Assembly: GCA_004555245.1 (NCBI GenBank)
Contig: SFIS01000133.1
Coordinates: 1 to 5,075 of the forward strand
Direction of reading: 5' to 3'
From: Bacteroidales bacterium
GTDB lineage: Bacteria; Bacteroidota; Bacteroidia; Bacteroidales; Bacteroidaceae
Length of the DNA stretch: 5,075 nucleotides
Position 1 is the first letter of the stretch. Every line of letters begins with the position of its first letter. Of this stretch, positions 1-5,055 are shown in pieces. A program made the translations under genes and the position numbers. The notes beneath the pieces are model-generated. The model did not search any database. It was not told the DNA's origin and saw only the letters and a list, made by a program, of their open reading frames with translations.

Positions 1-1
1 A

Positions 2-193
2 TGGACACTCACAGATGGCATCGACACGTTCTACGCAGAGATGCAAGGCGACCTCGCTCGCAGCTTCCGCGATGTACATCCCGACCCTTCGCTCCTGCAT
101 CGTGTGCAGACGCAGATGAGCATCCGCGAGTTCAAGGACAAGGACGGCAACAGCCGATTCAGCAACGAGATTCGTATCGTGAAGTTAGTGTAA
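2..193 (+). CDS. C-terminal fragment of an unrecognised protein, cut by the window edge
   Basis: The second forward frame is open from the window edge to a TAA at 191-193 and gives 63 residues. It reads like a genuine soluble protein tail: an acidic/hydrophobic helix-like start (DGIDTFYAEMQGDLARSF) and a charged end (FKDKDGNSRFSNEIRIVKLV). The frame beginning with the ATG at base 1 is arginine-, proline- and cysteine-rich and looks like a shadow of this one. I do not recognise the family and assign no function. The stop codon directly abuts the first family A hairpin, so that repeat forms the 3' end of this gene and could act on its transcript. The real start lies outside the window. Confidence 0.65.
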   Translation, partial: WTLTDGIDTFYAEMQGDLARSFRDVHPDPSLLHRVQTQMSIREFKDKDGNSRFSNEIRIVKLV

Positions 194-284
194 GTCCTGA
201 AGGGACGGCATAAATCAGCGTAGGGTGTAAGCCCTACGTATGAAAGCAACCACCATCCATAGAGCGCCGAAGGTGCGACATAAT
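194..284 (-). repeat. Family A palindromic element, copy 1 (inverted)
   Basis: Read on the minus strand, this stretch has the same three-hairpin layout as 296-390. In plus coordinates the hairpins are 194-206 (GTCC/GGAC), 219-238 (CGTAGGG/CCCTACG, 7 bp) and 264-276 (GCGCC, loop GAA, GGTGC, with one G-T pair). The distance between the centres of the second and third modules is 28.5 bp, identical to copy 2. Its outer end (193-213) matches 2833-2853 inside the downstream primase-helicase gene at 20 of 21 positions. It starts immediately after the TAA of the upstream gene. Likely a REP-like interspersed repeat of Bacteroidales; I know no established name for it. Confidence 0.75.
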
Positions 285-295
285 TCAATATGAAA

Positions 296-390
296 CTATG
301 CCGCCCTTACAGGGCTCTGGGTAAAAAATGAACCTCAATTTAAATAGGGTTTACACCCTATCCTTTATTATTTCGCCCTTTCAGGGCTAA
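296..390 (+). repeat. Family A palindromic element, copy 2
   Basis: This copy has three hairpins: 303-315 (GCCCT, loop TAC, AGGGC), 344-361 (ATAGGGT, loop TTAC, ACCCTAT) and 375-387 (GCCCT, loop TTC, AGGGC). Ungapped alignment at an offset of 2465 bp matches 2761-2855 at about 65 of 95 positions by hand count. Matches are concentrated in the hairpins, and the 321-340 spacer is nearly unrelated. With copy 1 it forms an inverted pair symmetric about base 290, like a bacterial interspersed mosaic element. It lies just upstream of the P5-family pseudogene and accounts for most of the gap between 193 and 408. Confidence 0.8.
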
Positions 391-407
391 CTCAAAACTT
401 CAGCTTT

Positions 408-867
408 ATGGCAACAGTAACTAATTCATCCCCCGGCACTCGTGCTGAGCAAGGTCGAAGCAAGGGGGACAAGAGGGGGTCTCGGGGACTCCGCAACGAC
501 AACCCGTCATGGCAAGAGCCAGTGGGTGGGTATGCGTGAGAAGCAGACGGATAAGCAGTTTGTGCAGTTCACCGCAAGGGTGTATGGCTATCGTGCAGCG
601 TTCGTGCTGCTCCGTGGTTACATCGGAAAGGGTAAGGACACCATCGGCAAGATCATTGCCAAGTGGGCACCTTCGAGCGATGGCAACAACATACAGAGCT
701 ACATCAACTATGTGAGCAAGAGCACCGGCATCAATGCGAGTCACGCCCTCAAGTGGGAGGACAAGGATGACCTCGTGGAGATTGTACGAAGCATGGCGCA
801 CATGGAGAGTGGCATCATTGAGGACAAGGCTATCATTGAAGAGGCGTATGACCTCGCAAACAAATAA
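408..867 (+). pseudogene. Frameshifted 'structural protein P5' family gene
   Basis: The reading frame starts at ATG 408 and runs MATVTNSSPGTR... to RGLRNDNP at 483-506. It then breaks: the same frame meets a stop about 30 bases later. The family continues in another frame from about 505 with RHGKSQWVGMREKQTDKQFV, then YGYRAAFVLLRGYI, KWAPSSDGNN and YINYVSK, ending at TAA 865-867. Members of this common Bacteroidales family carry RGLRNNNPLNIR, so LNI is missing at the junction. An 11-bp deletion explains both the lost residues and the frame change. Intact proteins would be about 155 aa. The 'P5' name comes from a phage PRD1 protein. The NNPLNIR motif resembles NNPGNIR of phage-type murein-degrading proteins, so a cell-wall role is possible but unproven. 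An internal start at 442 would give an ORF without the conserved N-terminal motif. Confidence 0.8.
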
Positions 868-969
868 TTCACGAAAATTCGCGGGTCGTTCACGGTAATT
901 CGCATTCAAAAAAATATTGCTTACGCTAACGTAAATGCCCGTATATTAACCGTAAATTATTCGTAAATT
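868..969 (+). repeat. Spaced short direct repeats in the gap before the 128-aa gene
   Basis: No gene is visible in 868-1064. The stretch holds a 15-bp direct repeat, TTCACGAAAATTCGC at 868-882 and TTCACGGTAATTCGC at 889-903 (13 of 15 matching, 21 bp apart). It also has three exact CGTAAAT copies at 930, 951 and 962 (21 and 11 bp apart). Spacings of 21 and 11 bp put the copies on one face of the helix, as in an operator array. Similar ATTCG-rich repeats are, from memory, common in Bacteroidales intergenic DNA, so they may be passive. No convincing promoter was found; TAAATTTC at 964-971 is one base off the -7 consensus but has no -33 partner. Confidence 0.5.
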
Positions 970-1064
970 TCTTTTTAACCCGAGTTGAAGTGAGGAACTT
1001 CATGCATGAACAAAGCTGGCCAGCGGTTCTGAAACTTCTCCTCACAAATATCAATTCGGACACA

Positions 1065-1451
1065 ATGACAAAGAACGTATTTGTTGAGTCAATCAACATG
1101 GAGACACAGACGGTGTTTCATAACAATGGTAGTATCAATATTTATCCCTGCGATTTCGAACTGGGGCAGCACATTGTGAGCGGCGGCACAGTGGTTTCGC
1201 AGAAGGGCAGAATGACAACAGAGGACGACGGACGGTCGAAGTTCATGCCCTACGCACAGAATTGCGGCAGTCGCTATAAGCCACTTTTCGACACGGCTCA
1301 CGGCGAGGTGAAGGAAACGAAACAGAGTGTGATAATGACCTTCCGTTTCCCCAAGAAACTGGGCAAGGCACTCATCGAGGCGCTCTTTGCCGAGGAGTGT
1401 GAAGAGGTAAAGGCATTCATCAAGACACGCAGAACATTGACGGAGTGGTAG
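1065..1451 (+). CDS. Unrecognised 128-aa protein
   Basis: I place the start at ATG 1065 (MTKNVFVESIN). The in-frame GTG at 990 and ATG at 1002 would add an N-terminus that looks like untranslated leader. METQTVFHNN at residue 12 is an alternative start. The protein is soluble with no signal peptide or membrane segment. It has a beta-like N-terminal half (TVFHNNGSINIYPCDFELGQ, residues 16-35), a GGTVVSQKGR turn, and an acidic helical C-terminus (LGKALIEALFAEECEEVKAF, residues 99-118). The composition looks like a real coding sequence. I recognise no family or motif and give no function. The next element begins five bases after its TAG stop (1449-1451). Confidence 0.7.
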   Translation: MTKNVFVESINMETQTVFHNNGSINIYPCDFELGQHIVSGGTVVSQKGRMTTEDDGRSKFMPYAQNCGSRYKPLFDTAHGEVKETKQSVIMTFRFPKKLGKALIEALFAEECEEVKAFIKTRRTLTEW

Positions 1452-1456
1452 GAAAA

Positions 1457-1560
1457 GCGTCTGGAGGACGCCATCTCAATAACCGGGTACATACTCGGAA
1501 CAAAGTGGAGAGGATGTGCCCGGACAGAAGACAAGCAGATAACAAGCGTCTGGATGACGC
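1457..1560 (+). repeat. Family B hairpin doublet, left flank
   Basis: The two hairpins are 1457-1471 (GCGTCTGGAGGACGC) and 1546-1560 (GCGTCTGGATGACGC), each with a 5-bp GCGTC/GACGC stem. They are followed by CATCTC and TACCTC respectively. Between them 1483-1492 (CCGGGTACAT) can pair with 1514-1523 (ATGTGCCCGG) with one T-G wobble. The second hairpin ends seven bases before the transposase stop codon. Confidence 0.75.
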
Positions 1561-1567
1561 TACCTCG

Positions 1568-2023
1568 CTACTCGTCACGAAGGAAGAAGTCTGTGGCAGG
1601 ATCGATACCCCATTCCGCAAGCAGAGATTCATACTCCTCGCGGAAGGTATGGACACGATGATGCTCCTTCTGATTCATAATGTAGTGACGGATCATCTCC
1701 TTGTCACGTTCGCAATAGGTAAAAGCAGCATAGCCGTTACCCCAACCGGCAAACATCGGGAACTTATCTCGCTGCGTCTTCAACCACTTCGATGTCTCGG
1801 TTTTGAGCACCTGCATAAAGTCGCTAACAGCAATGTCGGGACGGATAGTGATGAGCATGTGGATGTGATCGGCAACGCCACCAATGCGGATGAGTTTGCA
1901 TTGCTTGCGCTCGCAGATGCCGAGGATGTAGGCGTAAAGATCGCGGTCATGCGCCTCGGTGATAGTGCGCTCGCTACGCTTGGTGCGCCAAACGATATGG
2001 TAATATAGTACAACGTGTGCCAT
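1568..2023 (-). CDS. IS200/IS605 family (REP-associated) Y1 transposase
   Basis: A single-strand DNA transposase of the HUH/Y1 type (Pfam Y1_Tnp, PF01797). These enzymes nick at or near subterminal hairpins using a tyrosine that becomes covalently linked to DNA. I chose the ATG at 2021-2023 (MAHVVLYYHIVWRTKRS), which gives 151 aa, the usual size. The upstream in-frame ATG at 2083 would translate the flanking hairpin repeat. Visible marks are the metal-binding HIH (ADHIHMLI, H53 and H55), GWGNGYAAFTYCERDK (residues 93-108) and RHYIMNQKEHH with the likely catalytic Y114. It ends with the family-typical TFREEYESLL followed by a short tail. The gene seems intact and potentially active. Start and stop lie 12 and 7 bases from the flanking hairpins. 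It runs opposite to its neighbours and has no tnpB partner. The only ambiguity is stand-alone IS200 versus domesticated REP-associated transposase; the inverted flanks favour the latter. Confidence 0.9.
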   Translation of the reverse strand: MAHVVLYYHIVWRTKRSERTITEAHDRDLYAYILGICERKQCKLIRIGGVADHIHMLITIRPDIAVSDFMQVLKTETSKWLKTQRDKFPMFAGWGNGYAAFTYCERDKEMIRHYIMNQKEHHRVHTFREEYESLLAEWGIDPATDFFLRDE

Positions 2024-2035
2024 GTATGCAAGGTA

Positions 2036-2134
2036 GCGTCTTCCAGACGCTGGTGGTGTAGCGGTCGGTGATACCGAGCACACCTCCGCTACGCTACGGT
2101 GTACCCGGTTATTGAGATAACGTCTTCCAGACGT
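2036..2134 (-). repeat. Family B hairpin doublet, right flank
   Basis: The hairpins at 2036-2050 (GCGTCT, loop TCC, AGACGC) and 2120-2134 (ACGTCT, loop TCC, AGACGT) have perfect 6-bp stems. The G-to-A and C-to-T changes at the base of the outer hairpin compensate each other. The inner hairpin is preceded by GGTA, overlapping a GTAG of the kind found next to enterobacterial REPs. Between the hairpins is a nested fold: 2058-2064 (GTAGCGG) pairs with 2086-2092 (CCGCTAC) and encloses the hairpin TCGGT-GAT-ACCGA (2065-2077). The 61 bp from 2135 to the next ATG hold no clear promoter. Confidence 0.75.
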
Positions 2135-2195
2135 ACCATACTATTATTAGAACGTATTTTTAGCACATTTATTGTGTAAATCAATAACAACGACT

Positions 2196-4664
2196 ATGAG
2201 TTGCTATACAATATATTATAATGAGGGCGCGAAGATGATGCGTCCGGTCACGAATCGTGACGAATACTTGCAGTTGCGTGATTCTGCCAAACAGAAGAAC
2301 ATCATCGATGCAGTTCGAAATGGTGATGAGAAGTCGAAGCATCGTCTGCTGCAGATGAATTACTCTTGCATGCCGAATGAGGATGGTTCGCTGAAAGGTT
2401 CCATCCGGGTGACCACTACTGTGGGCATGGACGTTGACCTTCATCGTGACGATTTTACAAATGAGGAAGATTACCAGAAGGCTCTTGCGGAGATTCCCGA
2501 GAAGGTTCTGGCGAAGAAGGATGAGCTGGGATTGCTGATGCTGGAGCGTTCTGCTACTAAGGGGTATCACCTCGTTTTCAAGCGCAAGGCAGAGCTCTCG
2601 CAGGAAGACAACCTCCGTTGGGCAAGCGACCTGCTGGGCGTGGAGTTTGATAAGGGCGCGAAGGACATCACCCGCGTGTTCTTCACCACCACGGCAAGCG
2701 AGGATGATTTGCTGTTCCTGGATGATGAGTTGTTTATCGCGACAGAATTTCATAATGGAGCTATGTCGCCCATACAGGGCTCAGAGAGTGAGGGGAATGC
2801 GAACAATGATAGGGTTGACACCCTATCCTCCGTTATGCCGTCCTTTCAGGACTCTTCCAAAAACTGTGGAGAATCCTCACGCGCGGGGTCTGACCCTGCG
2901 CGTGAAGAAACTGTGGAGAAAAGTGACTTGAACTACCTCGGCATCCCTTACGATAAGATCATCCAGAAGTGGTGGGAGCTGTACAACGATGGGCAGACAC
3001 CGGTGAAGTCGAACCGCGATGTGCTGACGTTTGAGTTGGCGGTCAATCTGCGTCACATTGCTGGGTTTGACCGTGAAACGCTGGACAAGGTGATTCCTTG
3101 CTATGATGGTTTTCCGCACGATCAGAAGATGAAGTGCATCGATTCGGCTCTCAGCGAGAAGCGAACGCAGATGCCTAAGCGTTTGAGGGATGTGCTGACT
3201 GAACTGAAGAAGGAAATCCTTCGGAACGATAATGCTTCGACTTGGATCAGCACAGGCTCCGATAACGATAACATTCTGATGGCCTTGGAAGAAGCGGAGC
3301 AGGAGGACGAGCTCTTCTACTACAAGCGCATTCCGCAGTCGGCTCTGCCTCAGGGCATTGCTGAAAGCATCAAGGCTACGGGTGCGAAGATGGCGATGCC
3401 TGTATTGGCGGTGACGTGTCCTGCCATCGGAGCGTTGGCAACGGACGTGAAGGTGCTGATCCACGGCAAGGAAACGAAGCTCAACATGCACTCGTTTGTG
3501 GTGGGCGATGCCGCTTCGTGCAAGGGCGATCTGGACAGCGTGGTGGATGCCTGGATGGTAGAGGAAACGATGAAGAACACCATCTACTATCAGCAGGAAG
3601 AGGAGTTCAGAGCCAAGAAGAAGGCGGCGAAGAATGCGAAGTCGCAACCCGATGAACCGCATCTGCCGGTACGCTTCCTGACTATGAACAATACGGTGGC
3701 GAACCTCGCCGAACGACTCGCCAATACCGATGGTAAGCACGCCTTCTCGTTTACCCCAGAGGCAGACACCGTGGCGCAGAAGTGGCGTTCGTCGATGAGT
3801 GATTTCTCTACGATGCTTAGGCAGTCGTATGATGGCAGTCGCTACGACCGCGAGGCGAAGAGTGCAGACGCGACCACCGTCCACATCGACCATCTGCTTT
3901 GGAACGTGTGCATGTGCGGAACGCCCGATGCGCTCTATCGTGTGATCAATAATTATACGGATGGTCTTTTGAGTCGTTTCATCATTGCCCACACGCCCGA
4001 CAACACGTTTGCGCCCCTGGAGGACAAGCCGAACCTGATGACCGACAAGCTTCGCGACCGCATCCAGCAGATTGCTCACCTCTTGCCATTGATGCAGGGT
4101 ACGCTGAACCTGCCAAAGCTCGAAGAACGTTCGCGTCAGTGGGTGGAGAAGGTTCGCCGTGAGGCACTGAAGGACGATGACCGTGTGATGGCTCGTGCGC
4201 GACTGCGTGATCACGGTACGGCTATGCGCATGGCAACGTGTCTCATCCTCTGTGCGGTGGCAGAAAAGCTCATCAAGCAGCATGGTCTTTCAGGTGCAGA
4301 AAAGCAGTTGAAGATGCGTCCACAACTCACGGCAGAGATGGCTGCGAAGATGCAGACACCAGCTATGCTCGATGCCTACGAGGTGATGGCCGAGTCGCTG
4401 ATTGACAACGACATGCTATACTTCCGCGAGAAGCTGGAGAACGCCAATCAGAACACTGGTCTTTCGTCCGACCGCAAGCGTGGCGGCAAGAACGACCGCA
4501 TCTACGATCGTCTTTCAGACACTTTTACTTTTGAACAAGCCATGGGAGCCAAAGGCAGTGGTTGCACCCACAATAGCGTCCGCCAGATGCTGAAGAACTG
4601 GAGGAAACAGGGCCTCATAAAGCAGGTGGATGAAGGGCGGTATCAGAAGATAACGAACGGATAA
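2196..4664 (+). CDS. Primase-helicase-like protein: BT4734-like N-domain plus DUF3987
   Basis: An 822-aa cytoplasmic DNA-replication-type protein of mobile islands. I start at ATG 2196 (MSCYTIYYNEGAKMMRPV); an upstream TTG at 2172 is less likely. Residues 1-183 resemble the BT4734-like/VirE N-terminal domain (PF08800). They carry archaeo-eukaryotic-primase-style motifs: VGMDVD (D79, D81), KGYHLVF (H125) and DITRVFF (R160). Residues 184-237 are a hydrophilic linker encoded partly by a family A repeat. Residues 238-345 (YLGIPYDKII...) look like a helical middle region. From about 384 to 660 comes DUF3987 (PF13148), helicase-like: the P-loop equivalent GDAASCKG (437-444), FTPEADT (acidic E522 and D524), and DGLLSRF (589-595) with a finger-like R594. 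An insert at 465-490 is very charged. The C-terminus (about 755-822) looks like a winged helix (SVRQMLKNWRKQGLI). The P-loop is degenerate: Cys replaces Gly and Gly replaces Ser/Thr. A role in starting replication of an element is inferred, not shown. Confidence 0.85.
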   Translation: MSCYTIYYNEGAKMMRPVTNRDEYLQLRDSAKQKNIIDAVRNGDEKSKHRLLQMNYSCMPNEDGSLKGSIRVTTTVGMDVDLHRDDFTNEEDYQKALAEIPEKVLAKKDELGLLMLERSATKGYHLVFKRKAELSQEDNLRWASDLLGVEFDKGAKDITRVFFTTTASEDDLLFLDDELFIATEFHNGAMSPIQGSESEGNANNDRVDTLSSVMPSFQDSSKNCGESSRAGSDPAREETVEKSDLNYLGIPYDKIIQKWWELYNDGQTPVKSNRDVLTFELAVNLRHIAGFDRETLDKVIPCYDGFPHDQKMKCIDSALSEKRTQMPKRLRDVLTELKKEILRNDNASTWISTGSDNDNILMALEEAEQEDELFYYKRIPQSALPQGIAESIKATGAKMAMPVLAVTCPAIGALATDVKVLIHGKETKLNMHSFVVGDAASCKGDLDSVVDAWMVEETMKNTIYYQQEEEFRAKKKAAKNAKSQPDEPHLPVRFLTMNNTVANLAERLANTDGKHAFSFTPEADTVAQKWRSSMSDFSTMLRQSYDGSRYDREAKSADATTVHIDHLLWNVCMCGTPDALYRVINNYTDGLLSRFIIAHTPDNTFAPLEDKPNLMTDKLRDRIQQIAHLLPLMQGTLNLPKLEERSRQWVEKVRREALKDDDRVMARARLRDHGTAMRMATCLILCAVAEKLIKQHGLSGAEKQLKMRPQLTAEMAAKMQTPAMLDAYEVMAESLIDNDMLYFREKLENANQNTGLSSDRKRGGKNDRIYDRLSDTFTFEQAMGAKGSGCTHNSVRQMLKNWRKQGLIKQVDEGRYQKITNG
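2761..2855 (+). repeat. Family A palindromic element, copy 3, inside the coding sequence
   Basis: It aligns to 296-390 with no gap. Landmark spacings are identical: 48 bp from CTATG to the central palindrome and 30 bp from there to the last module. The hairpins are 2768-2780 (GCCC/GGGC), 2809-2826 (ATAGGGT, loop TGAC, ACCCTAT) and 2840-2852 (GTCCT, loop TTC, AGGAC). It is translated without a stop as residues 189-220, a Ser/Asn/Glu-rich stretch between the primase-like and helicase-like domains. Confidence 0.8.
2878..2904 (+). repeat. Strong palindrome in the same coding linker
   Basis: CACGCGC (2878-2884) pairs exactly with GCGCGTG (2898-2904), and the inner GGGGT/ACCCT extends the stem to 12 bp with one G-T pair and a CTG loop. 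The inner GGGT/ACCC core resembles the central hairpin of family A. It lies 23 bp after copy 3 and encodes part of RAGSDPARE in the linker. It may be a second repeat insertion or a leftover of one. Confidence 0.6.
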
Positions 4665-4688
4665 GATTTGGCTTCCAGCCACGACCGT

Positions 4689-4720
4689 GGTCATTATGGT
4701 CATTGGTCATTAAGGTCAAA
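4689..4720 (+). repeat. Four GGTCA-type direct repeats before the last gene
   Basis: GGTCATT occurs at 4689, 4698 and 4705, and GGTCAAA at 4714, with steps of 9, 7 and 9 bp. The array fills much of the 73-bp gap between the primase-helicase stop and the next start. Just upstream, CCACG-AC-CGTGG (4679-4690) is a small palindrome. A binding site for a regulator or a slippage-prone tract are both possible. Confidence 0.6.
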
Positions 4721-4722
4721 GT

Positions 4723-4730
4723 TAATTTTG
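4723..4730 (+). promoter_or_regulatory. Candidate Bacteroidales -7 promoter box
   Basis: TAATTTTG matches the Bacteroides-type -7 consensus TAnnTTTG exactly and ends seven bases before ATG 4738, which would give a leaderless or nearly leaderless message. No good TTTG -33 box is found at the expected 19-21 bp; ATTG at 4702-4705 is 17 bp away. A chance match is quite possible. Confidence 0.3.
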
Positions 4731-4737
4731 AACAACA

Positions 4738-5055
4738 ATGGAATTGGTTTTACACAGAACTCTTATTCATCGTGACACCACCGACGGTTACATCACGATA
4801 AGCGGCAGCAAGGTTTGCGACACCGCCGAACACACTCCCGTAATGCTCCAGCCAGGACGTTACCCCCTGACACGCACCAACCTCTACCTCGCCGCAGGCA
4901 ATGGCGTTTACACCCTCCGCACACCCACCATCATCGTAGGCGAACACCGCTGCCGAGGATTGGTCATCCACTCGCGCCCCACCTACCTCCGCATCTACGA
5001 ACGCCTGAAGAAAGCCTTCGCCCGCAAGGAGGAAGTAGTGCTGGTGGTGGAGTAA
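4738..5055 (+). CDS. DUF5675-like small protein
   Basis: A 105-aa protein starting at ATG 4738 (MELVLHRTLIHRDTTDGYIT). The pattern GYITISGSKVCDTAEHTPVM followed by LQPGRYPL (residues 17-44) resembles the start of DUF5675 proteins, which have a short strand, Gly, then hCDTxE and a PxGxY turn. The end, GLVIHSRPTYLRIYERLKKA, fits the IH and terminal-helix part of the same family. It is shorter than many members because the middle loops are compact. There is no signal peptide or membrane segment. DUF5675 genes occur in phage and island lysis or structural modules of Bacteroidales, but the biochemical role is unknown to me. It follows the primase-helicase gene by 73 bp and may have its own promoter. 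The family call is from pattern memory and is moderate. Confidence 0.65.
   Translation: MELVLHRTLIHRDTTDGYITISGSKVCDTAEHTPVMLQPGRYPLTRTNLYLAAGNGVYTLRTPTIIVGEHRCRGLVIHSRPTYLRIYERLKKAFARKEEVVLVVE

Larger units (their letters stand above)
1457..2134 (-). mobile_element. IS200/IS605-type element with inverted hairpin doublets (REPtron-like)
   Basis: A 678-bp unit contains one Y1 transposase gene between two related flanks in inverted orientation. The outer 34 bp (1457-1490 against the reverse complement of 2101-2134) match at 30 positions. The inner 23 bp (1546-1568 against the reverse complement of 2028-2050) match at 21. Each flank has two hairpins with GCGTC-type stems, 89 bp apart on the left and 84 bp on the right. 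Classical IS200 elements lack inverted terminal repeats, whereas REP-associated tyrosine transposases sit between inverted REP doublets. That makes the REPtron reading preferable. No target duplication is expected or seen. No tnpB or other accessory gene is present. Confidence 0.75.

Noticed and set aside
1..213. 70-aa frame beginning with ATG at base 1
   Set aside because: Its composition is arginine-, proline- and cysteine-rich and it runs through the stop and into the repeat. The neighbouring frame (2-193) looks like real protein.
375..387. Rho-independent terminator
   Set aside because: The GCCCT/AGGGC stem is short and followed by TAACTCAAAAC, not a T-run. It is better explained as a module of the repeat.
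194..390. CRISPR-like array
   Set aside because: There are only two units, in inverted orientation, with internal hairpins and unequal spacers, and no cas gene.
421..909. 162-aa open frame on the minus strand
   Set aside because: It is antisense to the P5-family pseudogene, whose plus-strand translation has recognisable family motifs.
1445..2008. 187-aa open frame on the plus strand across the transposase
   Set aside because: The minus strand has the HUH motif and catalytic tyrosine region of a Y1 transposase over the same bases. The plus frame also runs through the flanking hairpins.
2024..2083. Longer N-terminus for the transposase from ATG 2083
   Set aside because: It would translate the family B hairpin, and the family normally starts at the MAHVVLYYHIVW-type segment.
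2141..2195. Promoter for the primase-helicase gene (TATTTTTA at 2155-2162)
   Set aside because: It only loosely resembles TAnnTTTG and has no TTTG at the -33 position.
2877..4283. 468-aa open frame on the minus strand
   Set aside because: It lies antisense to the DUF3987 part of the primase-helicase gene, is rich in His, Arg and Leu, and has no recognisable motif. The plus-strand frame has clear domains, so this is a codon-bias shadow.
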